From positions 1-10,940 of the forward strand of contig DASYAE010000214.1 of NCBI GenBank assembly GCA_036501535.1: 10,940 nt of DNA, given 5' to 3'. Below the pieces are notes generated by a model. It saw only the letters and a program-made list of their open reading frames with translations, was not told the DNA's origin and did not search any database. Origin of the DNA: DASYAE01 sp036501535 (lineage in GTDB: Bacteria > Actinomycetota > Actinomycetes > Streptomycetales > Catenulisporaceae). The position numbers were made by a program, and so were the translations under genes. The number at the start of each line of letters is the position of its first letter. Position 1 is the stretch's first letter. Below, piece by piece: positions 1 to 5,260 of the stretch.

Positions 1-155
1 CCAGTCCTACCTATCCACCGCCGGCAAATGGGGCCTGGACGGACTCGACGTCCTCACCAGGCTGTTCACCACCGGCGCATGGCTCCCACCTGGCCCGACA
101 CCCACCACAGCGGCCTGACCCGAGTTCGCTCACGTCACCCCCGCTGAACAGCTAC
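1..155 (+). mobile_element. 3' end of an IS66-family insertion sequence (partial)
   Basis: The first bases encode the C-terminus of an IS66-type transposase, and the roughly 37 bases after its stop codon look like the non-coding right end of the element, ending near CTGAACAGCTACC. The exact right border is inferred: sequence that fits a phosphotransferase reading frame begins at about 156. The rest of the element, including the left inverted repeat and any 8-bp target duplication, lies outside the window, so the border cannot be proven here. Confidence 0.6.
2..118 (+). CDS. IS66-family transposase, C-terminal fragment
   Basis: Only the last 38 codons are in the window and the gene runs in from the left edge. 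The tail reads SYLSTAGKWGLDGLDVLTRL and then has WLPP shortly before the stop. This closely resembles the conserved end of IS66-type DDE transposases of actinobacteria, where a SYLSTA-K-G--(A/G)LD-L-RLFT segment precedes a WxPP motif. The family call rests on that motif only, because the catalytic DDE domain is not visible. The TGA stop is at 116-118. The protein would cut and paste the element; whether the full copy is intact cannot be judged. Confidence 0.7.
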   Translation, partial: QSYLSTAGKWGLDGLDVLTRLFTTGAWLPPGPTPTTAA

Positions 156-164
156 CTCGCGGCT

Positions 165-710
165 ATGCATCGGATCGGGCAGGAGGGCTACGGGTATCTG
201 ACGACCCGGATTCTGGAGCCCGTGCCGGACAACACCGCCTATATGACGCGTCAGTTCGCGAAGAAGCTGGACGAGTTCCGGGATCTCGGCGGCGATTCCG
301 CCCTGCGCGGTGCGCTGCGGATATATGTCAAGCGGCACGTCGGGCTGTTTGCGTCCTGTGCGGCGCCGGTGTTGTGCCACAACGATTTCCACGAGGGCAA
401 TGTGCTGGTCAGCCCCGGGGCGGACGGCTGGTCGGTGACCGGGATCATCGATGTGGAGAATGCGATCGCCGCGGACCCGCTGCTCGATCTCGCCAAGACC
501 GAGTGCTACTCCATTCGCGGCGACTCGGCCAAGTTCGCGGCGCTCGTCGACGGCTATGGGCCGCTGGCCGACGACGCCTTGGAGCGGCTCGCGCTTTACC
601 GGCTCTATCACGCGCTGGAGTTGTGGGACTGGTTCGCCACGATCGGCAATACCGAGCCGTTGGCCGATATCGCGGATGACATGCGGGACATCGTGTCGGC
701 GTGGGCATGA
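165..710 (+). pseudogene. 5'-truncated APH-family phosphotransferase (aminoglycoside phosphotransferase-like)
   Basis: The 181 residues from the first ATG form the C-terminal lobe of an APH/choline-kinase-like fold. The Brenner-type catalytic loop CHNDFHEGNVLV (H72, D74, N79) is intact. The metal-binding segment GIIDVENA (D96) and a DPLLDLAK segment follow. The family normally has about 280-320 residues, with an N-terminal nucleotide-binding lobe of about 100 residues; that lobe is absent. The same frame stays open upstream into the IS66 end, and LAAMHRIGQEGYGYL reads as a natural APH linker, so the ATG at 165 is probably an internal methionine. No Shine-Dalgarno sequence precedes it. I infer a gene broken by the IS insertion. 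The substrate is unknown; without the ATP lobe activity is unlikely, unless the family member is unusually short. Confidence 0.75.
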
Positions 711-811
711 CTCGCTCAGGACTCTGGCTGGCGGCGCTGGAGGGATGGCTGGTTGGTTGGCGGGGGGTGGCGGCGGATCGGATACTCGGTGGGGATGCTT
801 CGGCCCGATTC

Positions 812-816
812 GGAGG
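812..816 (+). promoter_or_regulatory. Shine-Dalgarno sequence GGAGG
   Basis: GGAGG lies 8 bases upstream of the ATG at 825. It decides the start of the DUF488 gene against the upstream in-frame candidates TTG 753 and ATG 795, which have no comparable site. Confidence 0.7.
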
Positions 817-824
817 TGGACGGC

Positions 825-1223
825 ATGGTCGATGGCAAGAGCGGCTCCGGCTCGGGCGCGGGTTCCGGCGCGCGTTTCCAGGTGAAGCGCGTGTATGACG
901 ACCCGTCGCCGCAGGACGGTTTCCGGGTGCTGGTCGATCGGCTGTGGCCGCGCGGCATCAGCAAGGAGCGTGCCGAGGTGGACGAATGGGCCAAGGATGT
1001 AGCCCCTTCGGGTGAGCTGCGGCAGTGGTTCCATGCGGACCGCGACGGCCGGTACGACGAATTCGCCGCGCGCTACGCCGCCGAGCTCGATGCTCCCGAG
1101 CTGCAGGACCGGCTGGCGGCGCTGCGCTCACAGGCCGCTGAGCGGACGGTGACGCTGCTGACTGCGGTCAAGGACGCCGAGCACAGCCATGTTCCGGTCC
1201 TGATGCAGAGCTTGGAGCGCTGA
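825..1223 (+). CDS. DUF488 family protein (YeaO-like)
   Basis: This is a 132-residue protein of unknown function, full length for the DUF488/YeaO family (about 115-130 residues). The family signature begins at residue 18 with FQVKRVYDDPSP and continues with RVLVDRLWPRGISKE (34-48), then W and DVAPS, ELRQWF (64-69) and a YAAEL segment. The first 17 residues are a Gly/Ser-rich extension that the family lacks; it may be a short flexible leader. The start was chosen for its GGAGG site. Starting at 753 would add 24 low-complexity residues. The gene is not obviously in an operon: the broken phosphotransferase ends 114 bases upstream, and the downstream neighbour converges on it. No catalytic role is established for the family, so none is claimed. 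Confidence 0.85.
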   Translation: MVDGKSGSGSGAGSGARFQVKRVYDDPSPQDGFRVLVDRLWPRGISKERAEVDEWAKDVAPSGELRQWFHADRDGRYDEFAARYAAELDAPELQDRLAALRSQAAERTVTLLTAVKDAEHSHVPVLMQSLER

Positions 1224-1228
1224 GGGGA

Positions 1229-1240
1229 CCGACCGGTCGG
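1229..1240. repeat. 12-bp perfect palindrome
   Basis: CCGACCGGTCGG sits 5 bases after the DUF488 stop codon, in the gap between two convergent genes. It is a perfect dyad with no loop and no following T-run, so it is a weak terminator candidate at best. It could equally be a protein-binding site or chance in GC-rich DNA. Confidence 0.4.
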
Positions 1241-1243
1241 CTA

Positions 1244-1263
1244 CCGGTTCAGCCCGGTTCAGC
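1244..1263. repeat. Exact 10-bp tandem duplication
   Basis: CCGGTTCAGC occurs twice back to back, followed by CCG as the start of a third unit. It lies just beyond the minus-strand NADAR stop codon. A related sequence in the opposite orientation occurs at 2602-2623, at the end of the GNAT gene. The function is unknown. Confidence 0.6.
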
Positions 1264-1288
1264 CGTCCGTGCGCTGTACCGATGTGGC

Positions 1289-1933
1289 TTACTGCTGCGC
1301 GGCCGTCAACTGCTCCCGCGCCTCCATCAGCGCGAAGCCGAGCAGGTTGCGGCCGCGCCAGCGTGCCGGGTCGGTGGCCGCCTCGTTGGCCGCGCCCATG
1401 CCTATGCCCCAGATGCGGTCGCGCGGGCTCGCCTCGACCAGCACCCGGTTGCCCGTGGACAGCAGGAAGCTGCGCAGCGCCTCGTCTTGGCCGAACTTGG
1501 CCACGTTGCCCTGCACGACCAGGTCGAACCGCTGCGCTGTCCATATCTGCTCGTCGAAGCCGCTTACGAGGCGGCCGAGCTTTTTCGCCTCGGCCGGCGT
1601 CCTCGCGGCGAGGATCTGGGGGAGCGACTCGGGGTCGTCGAAGAGCCGGGCCTTGGCCGCCATCATCCAGTGTTCCGCCGACGCGTATTCGACCTCGTCG
1701 ACCGTGAAGCGGCACGGCCACCACTGGCTCAGGCAGCCCTGCCCGATGCTTCCGTCCGGCTGCGGCTGGTGGCCCCAGAACATCAGCCACTTCACCGGTC
1801 GGCCCGCGGAGACGATCTCGGCGAGCTGCTCTCGCGTGCGCGCGCTGGTCGGAGTCGGCTGCGACGCGGGGGCGCCGGTCTCGGCGGAGGGATTCGCCTC
1901 GGTTGTGGATTTGATCGCGGTCATGGTCTCCAT
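1289..1933 (-). CDS. NADAR family protein (YbiA-like N-glycosidase)
   Basis: This is a 214-residue protein with an N-terminal low-complexity segment (residues 1-45, Ser/Thr/Ala/Pro-rich) before the NADAR domain at about 48-208. The domain shows KWLMFWG (48-54), the LSQWWPCRF segment, VEYASAEHWMMAAK (81-94) with the family's E-H-(W/Y)---K pattern, and IWGIGMG (174-180). It ends in a W-G-NLLG-ALM--R motif. NADAR proteins act on N-glycosidic bonds of ribose derivatives. E. coli YbiA destroys reactive early riboflavin intermediates, and NADAR partners of DarT toxins remove ADP-ribose from guanine in DNA. No DarT-like gene is adjacent here, so a housekeeping YbiA-type role is the safer inference. 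The ATG at 1933 is preferred because GGAGG lies 11 bases upstream; ATG 1924 is possible. Frame-open sequence further upstream overlaps the divergent GNAT gene and is not part of it. Confidence 0.87.
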   Translation of the reverse strand: METMTAIKSTTEANPSAETGAPASQPTPTSARTREQLAEIVSAGRPVKWLMFWGHQPQPDGSIGQGCLSQWWPCRFTVDEVEYASAEHWMMAAKARLFDDPESLPQILAARTPAEAKKLGRLVSGFDEQIWTAQRFDLVVQGNVAKFGQDEALRSFLLSTGNRVLVEASPRDRIWGIGMGAANEAATDPARWRGRNLLGFALMEAREQLTAAQQ

Positions 1934-1944
1934 GCTGTCATCCG

Positions 1945-1949
1945 CCTCC
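1945..1949 (-). promoter_or_regulatory. Shine-Dalgarno sequence for the NADAR gene
   Basis: The minus strand reads GGAGG here, 11 bases before the ATG at 1933. The spacing is a little long, but no competing site is seen. It supports a start downstream of the divergent gene's promoter. Confidence 0.5.
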
Positions 1950-1993
1950 GACAGCGCCGCGAATAATCCGTCGGCCGGGAGCCAACGTCTGGA

Positions 1994-1999
1994 TAGGCT
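1994..1999 (+). promoter_or_regulatory. Probable -10 box of a leaderless promoter (GNAT gene)
   Basis: TAGGCT fits the actinobacterial -10 pattern TANNNT and ends 6 bases before the GTG at 2006. Transcription starting at that GTG would give a leaderless mRNA, consistent with the lack of any Shine-Dalgarno sequence. No convincing -35 hexamer is visible. The same hexamer stands at the same distance from the TetR gene start. Confidence 0.5.
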
Positions 2000-2005
2000 G
2001 CGGGC

Positions 2006-2608
2006 GTGACTTCGAAGATGCCTGCTCCCGTCGTCCTTGAAGGCACCCACGTGCGCTTGGAGCCGCTGACGCTCGATCACGTGCCCGATCTGTTTGACGC
2101 GCTCGGCGGCGACGAGGAGGTCTGGCGCTGGATTCCCGGGTCGGTGCCGACGACGATCGAGCTGATGCGGGAGCGGGCTGTCAGCATGCTGGCGGCGCTG
2201 GAAGCAGGGGAGTTGACTCCGTTCGCCGTCGTGCATCAGGGGTCCGGGCGCGCTATCGGGCACACCTGCTACATGGACGTCCCGCTGTTTCCAGAGAGCG
2301 TTGAGATCGGCGCGACCTGCTACAGCCGCGCCTATTGGCGCAGCGCGGTCAACACCGAGGCGAAGCTGCTACTGCTCGGGCATGCCTTCGACGAGCTCGG
2401 CTTCGACCGGGTCCAGCTGAAGACCGACTGCCGCAACGAGCGCTCGCAGAACGCGATCGCCCGGCTCGGCTGCGTCCGGGAGGGGACGCTGCGGCACCAG
2501 CTGCGGCGTCGGGACGGCTCGTTGCGCGACACGGTCTACTTCTCGTTGCTGGCCGACGAGTGGCCGGCGGCCAGGGACCGGCTGATCGCCCGGATGGCTC
2601 AGGGCTGA
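2006..2608 (+). CDS. GNAT family N-acetyltransferase (RimJ/RimL type)
   Basis: This 200-residue protein is typical in length for the Acetyltransf_3/RimJ-RimL subfamily, which moves acetyl from acetyl-CoA to an amine, often a protein N-terminus or a small molecule. The N-terminal LEGTHVRLEPLTLDHVPDLF (11-30) is the usual first strand and helix. The central strand VEIGATCYSRAYWRSAVNTEAK (99-120) corresponds to the acetyl-CoA pyrophosphate loop region, although the classical Q/R-x-x-G-x-G/A loop is degenerate. NERSQNAIARLGCVREG (144-160) is the conserved C-terminal motif of this subfamily. The GTG start is chosen for its leaderless -10 box; ATG 2018 is an in-frame alternative that trims four residues. 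It is divergent from the NADAR gene across 72 bases. The substrate is unknown. Confidence 0.88.
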   Translation: MTSKMPAPVVLEGTHVRLEPLTLDHVPDLFDALGGDEEVWRWIPGSVPTTIELMRERAVSMLAALEAGELTPFAVVHQGSGRAIGHTCYMDVPLFPESVEIGATCYSRAYWRSAVNTEAKLLLLGHAFDELGFDRVQLKTDCRNERSQNAIARLGCVREGTLRHQLRRRDGSLRDTVYFSLLADEWPAARDRLIARMAQG

Positions 2609-2618
2609 ACAGGGCTGA
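2600..2618 (+). repeat. Short tandem repeat spanning the GNAT stop codon
   Basis: CAGGGCTGA occurs at 2600-2608, where its TGA is the stop codon, and again at 2610-2618, a 10-base period. It forms part of a 22-base stretch (2602-2623) that matches the minus strand of 1244-1265 at 18 of 22 positions. Confidence 0.55.
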
Positions 2619-2785
2619 GCTGGCTTCACCCCTTGCGCGCCCGGGTCCTATCGGACACGCTGATCCGATCCCCGACTCCGAGAACCCGGACCCGATGAGG
2701 GATGTGCACGAATATGCGAATCCGGATACCCACGTTCTGGCCCGCGCTTCGACCCGGGCTCCGACTCCACACCCGCCCCCAATGT

Positions 2786-4483
2786 ATGCCGCTGCGACGT
2801 ACGCTGACGCGACGTAGCCTCAGCACCGGCCTCGTCCTCGCCACCGCCGGCGCGACCATGCTCGCGGGTGCCGCCGCGAGCAGCGCCGACACCGGCGTCG
2901 AGACCAACTATCAGAACCCCGTCTCGGCGATGCAGCCGGTCAGCCGCCCGGACACGCCGCACTGCACGGTCGACGCGATGCAGCACGACTTCGCCAACAG
3001 CTACGGTGCCCCCTTCGTCGGCACCCTGACACCCCCGTCCGCCTGCCCCGGGCCGTGGTCGAAGGTCGTGCTCGACTGGTCCGGGAGCGTGGCCGGCGTG
3101 CAGTACGACCGGCTCGCCGGGGTGTGGATCGGCGGCGCCGAGGTGCTGCGCACCAGCACCCCCGAGCCCGACCCGGCCGGGATCTCCTGGCACGTCGACG
3201 CCGACATCTCGCCGTTCGTCCCGCTGCTGCGCACGTCGCAGCCGCTCGTGGTCGACCTCGGCAACATCGTCAACAGCCAGTACACCGGCATCTATCACAT
3301 CACCCTGACCGTCACCTACTACACCGCGGACCGCGCGAACCCGCCGGCCGCGACCGCGGACGACGTGATCCCGCTGAGCCAGTCGACCACTTCGGCCGGC
3401 TGGTGGTCGCTGACCGCCGGGCAGACCGCGAGCGAGCCGGTCACCTTTCCGCGCAACCTGACCGGGGTGGACCTCGAGGTGCTTGCCCGGGGCGGCGGCT
3501 GCGAGGAGTTCTGGTACACCAACGTGCCGGACTCCTACAACGCCGAGCATCCGAGCTACGACCTGTGCGGCGGCGGCTCTTACCGCGAAGTGCAGGTCGA
3601 GGTCGACGGGAAGCTCGCCGGGGTGGCGCAGCCCTTCCCGGCGGTCTACAGCGGCGGGATCAATCCGCTGATGTGGCGGCCGATCATGAGCGTCGACTCG
3701 CTTCGCACGCAGGCCTATTCGATCGACCTGACCCCGTTCGCCGGCCTGCTCTCCGACGGCAAGCCGCACACGATCACGCTGTTGCCGCCGGCCGGGATCA
3801 CCGACGTGTGGACGATCGACGGCAGCCTGTTCCTGACCACCGACCACGGCGCCGCGCAGACCGGCGGAGGGCTGCTGACCGACACGATCGCCGCCGCGCC
3901 CGACCTGGCCTCGACGGTGGCCTCGCCGAACAGCACCACCGACGTGATCACCACGACGGCTTCGCGGCAGTACACCGTCTCCGGGTACGTCGACACGTCG
4001 CGCGGCCGGATCACCACCACGGTCACCCAGCACACGAACTATTCGAACGTGGACACGGTGACCCAGGCGGGTGATGCGCAGACGGTCGACCAGAAGGACC
4101 AGGGCCACACCGAGATCGACACCGCCGGCGGCCGCGCCGCACCGAGCGCGACCCGGCAGACCTGGTCGTACCCGATCGACGTCACCAGCGTCTACCAGCC
4201 GGACACCACAGGTTCGGGCTTCCTGCTCAGGGGCAGCGCCGACGTGGCCCGGTACACCTCGACCGAGAAGGCGGTCGGCCGCGGCTGGCAGCAGACCGCG
4301 TACCTGGCCGACCACGTCACCGGCAGCGGAATCCTCCAGAGGGACGACAGCGGCGCGACCCTGCAGGCCGACGGCAAGGACTCCGAGGACTACCAGGCCG
4401 TGTCGCCCGGCAGTCCGTGCTACCACCACTACATCGCGGCCGATCACGGCTATGTGACGAAGGATCAGCAGTTGCGCTGCTGA
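2786..4483 (+). CDS. Exported peptide-N-glycosidase A-like protein (PNGase A family)
   Basis: This 565-residue protein is predicted to remove N-linked glycans from glycoproteins by cleaving the glycosyl-asparagine amide, outside the cell. It follows the PNGase A family from end to end. An N-terminal block has PWSKVVLDWSG (90-100), YDRLAGVWIGGAEVLRTSTPEP (107-128) and a VVDLGNIVNSQYTGIYH segment. The central block has EEFWYTNVPDSY (240-251), YREVQVEVDGK (266-276), PFPAVYSGGINPLMWRPI (283-300) and YSIDLTPFAGLLSDGKPHT (311-329). A beta-rich C-terminal part (about 390-565) follows. Residues 1-34 form an export signal with TRRSL at 8-12, so Tat export is possible, and a likely cut after SSA (34). 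In-frame ATGs at 2702 and 2714 would lengthen the N-terminus with rare codons (ata, cga, tgt). GAGGG at 2697-2701 gives 2714 some support, so the start is not settled. Catalytic residues were not assigned. Confidence 0.87.
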   Translation: MPLRRTLTRRSLSTGLVLATAGATMLAGAAASSADTGVETNYQNPVSAMQPVSRPDTPHCTVDAMQHDFANSYGAPFVGTLTPPSACPGPWSKVVLDWSGSVAGVQYDRLAGVWIGGAEVLRTSTPEPDPAGISWHVDADISPFVPLLRTSQPLVVDLGNIVNSQYTGIYHITLTVTYYTADRANPPAATADDVIPLSQSTTSAGWWSLTAGQTASEPVTFPRNLTGVDLEVLARGGGCEEFWYTNVPDSYNAEHPSYDLCGGGSYREVQVEVDGKLAGVAQPFPAVYSGGINPLMWRPIMSVDSLRTQAYSIDLTPFAGLLSDGKPHTITLLPPAGITDVWTIDGSLFLTTDHGAAQTGGGLLTDTIAAAPDLASTVASPNSTTDVITTTASRQYTVSGYVDTSRGRITTTVTQHTNYSNVDTVTQAGDAQTVDQKDQGHTEIDTAGGRAAPSATRQTWSYPIDVTSVYQPDTTGSGFLLRGSADVARYTSTEKAVGRGWQQTAYLADHVTGSGILQRDDSGATLQADGKDSEDYQAVSPGSPCYHHYIAADHGYVTKDQQLRC

Positions 4484-4497
4484 CCGGGCTCGGCCCC

Positions 4498-4529
4498 GCC
4501 CCAGCCGTCAGCGAGCTGACGGCTGGGGC
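4498..4529. terminator. Bidirectional terminator hairpin between convergent genes
   Basis: A perfect 15-bp inverted repeat has arms at 4498-4512 (starts GCCCCAGCCG) and 4515-4529, with only two bases between them, so a small loop opens at the tip. It begins 15 bases after the PNGase A-like stop codon. It also covers the last six codons and the stop codon of the oppositely oriented TetR gene. There is no T-run on either strand, so it is the GC-only hairpin type common in actinomycetes. It probably ends transcripts from both sides. Confidence 0.75.
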
Positions 4530-5146
4530 GGCTTCTCGCCGCCGGGCCCGCCAGCGCTGCCACCCCCGCCCGCGAGATTCCCCGCGGCCAGCCTCAGCCC
4601 TTCGAGCAGGTCTTTTCCGGTCGCCGCGACATCCGGCGCGAGCAGCCACTGCGCCATCGCGCCGATCAGGATCGTGTGATAGAACTTCCCGGCCGTGGTG
4701 GCCTCGCCGGCCCGCGACGCGTCGTCCTCGTCGATCCCCTGGAACAGCGCTCCGAGGCCGTGCCAGGCCGCGGGCAGCACCCCGGCGAAGAACTTCTTGA
4801 TCTCCGGCCGGCGCTCGGCCACCATCATGAGTTCCAGCTGCGAGACCCACAGCGGCCGGTTCCCCTTGAACGACTCGGCCATGAACGTCCACAGCGCCTC
4901 GAGCCGCTCCTGCGGCGGCGCGCCTTTCGGCACCGCGTTCACGATGTCGCCGAAGCTGTCGCCCCACTCGCCGATCGTCTCGTAGACCGCCTGGTTCATC
5001 AGGTTGTCCTTGGAGCCGAAGTGGTAGCCGATCGCGGCCAGGCTGACCCCCGCCGCCTTCGCGATGTCGCGGGCCGTGGTCTCCAGGTAGCCCTTCTCCA
5101 GCAGGCAGCGCTTGGCGCCTGCAAGCAGCTCCTCGCGATTTCCCAT
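4508..5146 (-). CDS. TetR family transcriptional repressor of the adjacent efflux pump
   Basis: This 212-residue protein has the standard TetR layout. An N-terminal DNA-binding domain (about 5-50) contains the helix-turn-helix TTARDIAKAAGVSLAAIGYHF (24-43) followed by GSKDNLM. A helical ligand-binding and dimer domain follows (about 55-190), then a Gly/Pro-rich tail. It is divergent from a 14-TM drug exporter, the arrangement seen in qacR/qacA and smvR/smvA pairs, so it probably represses the pump and itself until a hydrophobic or cationic drug binds. The ATG at 5146 is chosen because TAGGCT lies 7 bases upstream on the minus strand, giving a leaderless start. An upstream in-frame start at 5197 would overlap the operator and promoter, and its extra 17 residues look non-coding. 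The last codons lie inside the terminator stem. Confidence 0.9.
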   Translation of the reverse strand: MGNREELLAGAKRCLLEKGYLETTARDIAKAAGVSLAAIGYHFGSKDNLMNQAVYETIGEWGDSFGDIVNAVPKGAPPQERLEALWTFMAESFKGNRPLWVSQLELMMVAERRPEIKKFFAGVLPAAWHGLGALFQGIDEDDASRAGEATTAGKFYHTILIGAMAQWLLAPDVAATGKDLLEGLRLAAGNLAGGGGSAGGPGGEKPPQPSAR

Positions 5147-5153
5147 GGCGGCA

Positions 5154-5182
5154 AGCCTACACCCTGCTAAGACATCCGTCTT
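5154..5182 (-). promoter_or_regulatory. Promoter of the TetR gene (leaderless)
   Basis: On the minus strand AAGACG (5182-5177) is a weak -35 match with the conserved GAC core. It is separated by 17 bases from the -10 box TAGGCT (5159-5154), which ends 7 bases before the ATG. The -35 region is covered by palindrome A, consistent with autoregulation. Confidence 0.55.
5169..5182. promoter_or_regulatory. TetR operator candidate A (repressor promoter)
   Basis: AAGAC and GTCTT form a 5-bp dyad around ATCC. The minus strand of 5172-5183 reads CAAGACGGATGT, matching CAAGACGCTTGT in operator B at 10 of 12 positions. It overlaps the -35 hexamer and spacer of the TetR promoter. I infer a lower-affinity autoregulatory site. 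Confidence 0.5.
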
Positions 5183-5224
5183 GCACGAACGTCTCATGCG
5201 ATCGAACGATTAAGACATGTGTAC

Positions 5225-5253
5225 TAGACAAGCGTCCAAGACGCTTGTACGGT
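5225..5253 (+). promoter_or_regulatory. Promoter of the MFS efflux gene (leaderless)
   Basis: The -35 box TAGACA (5225-5230) differs from TTGACA at one base. It is followed by a 17-base spacer and the -10 box TACGGT (5248-5253). The ATG begins 7 bases later and no Shine-Dalgarno sequence exists, so transcription probably starts at or next to the start codon. Confidence 0.65.
5228..5248. promoter_or_regulatory. TetR operator candidate B (efflux promoter)
   Basis: Perfect 9-bp arms ACAAGCGTC and GACGCTTGT flank the bases CAA. The dyad begins inside the -35 box and ends on the first base of the -10 box, filling the whole spacer. A repressor bound here would block RNA polymerase directly. Size and symmetry fit TetR-family operators. 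Confidence 0.7.
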
Positions 5254-5260
5254 TCTTCGC

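Noticed and set aside
135..1034. Minus-strand open frame of 299 codons across the phosphotransferase and DUF488 genes
   Set aside because: It has no recognisable motif and is antisense to two frames with clear family signatures.
1934..2263. Upstream extension of the NADAR frame
   Set aside because: It would overlap the divergent GNAT gene by about 260 bases and adds sequence unlike the family. A GGAGG site supports the ATG at 1933.
2648..4447. Open frame of about 600 codons antisense to the PNGase A-like gene
   Set aside because: It has no family motifs and consists of Arg/Gly/Val/Asp-rich low-complexity sequence. It mirrors the third-position GC bias of the gene on the other strand, whose product matches a known family end to end.
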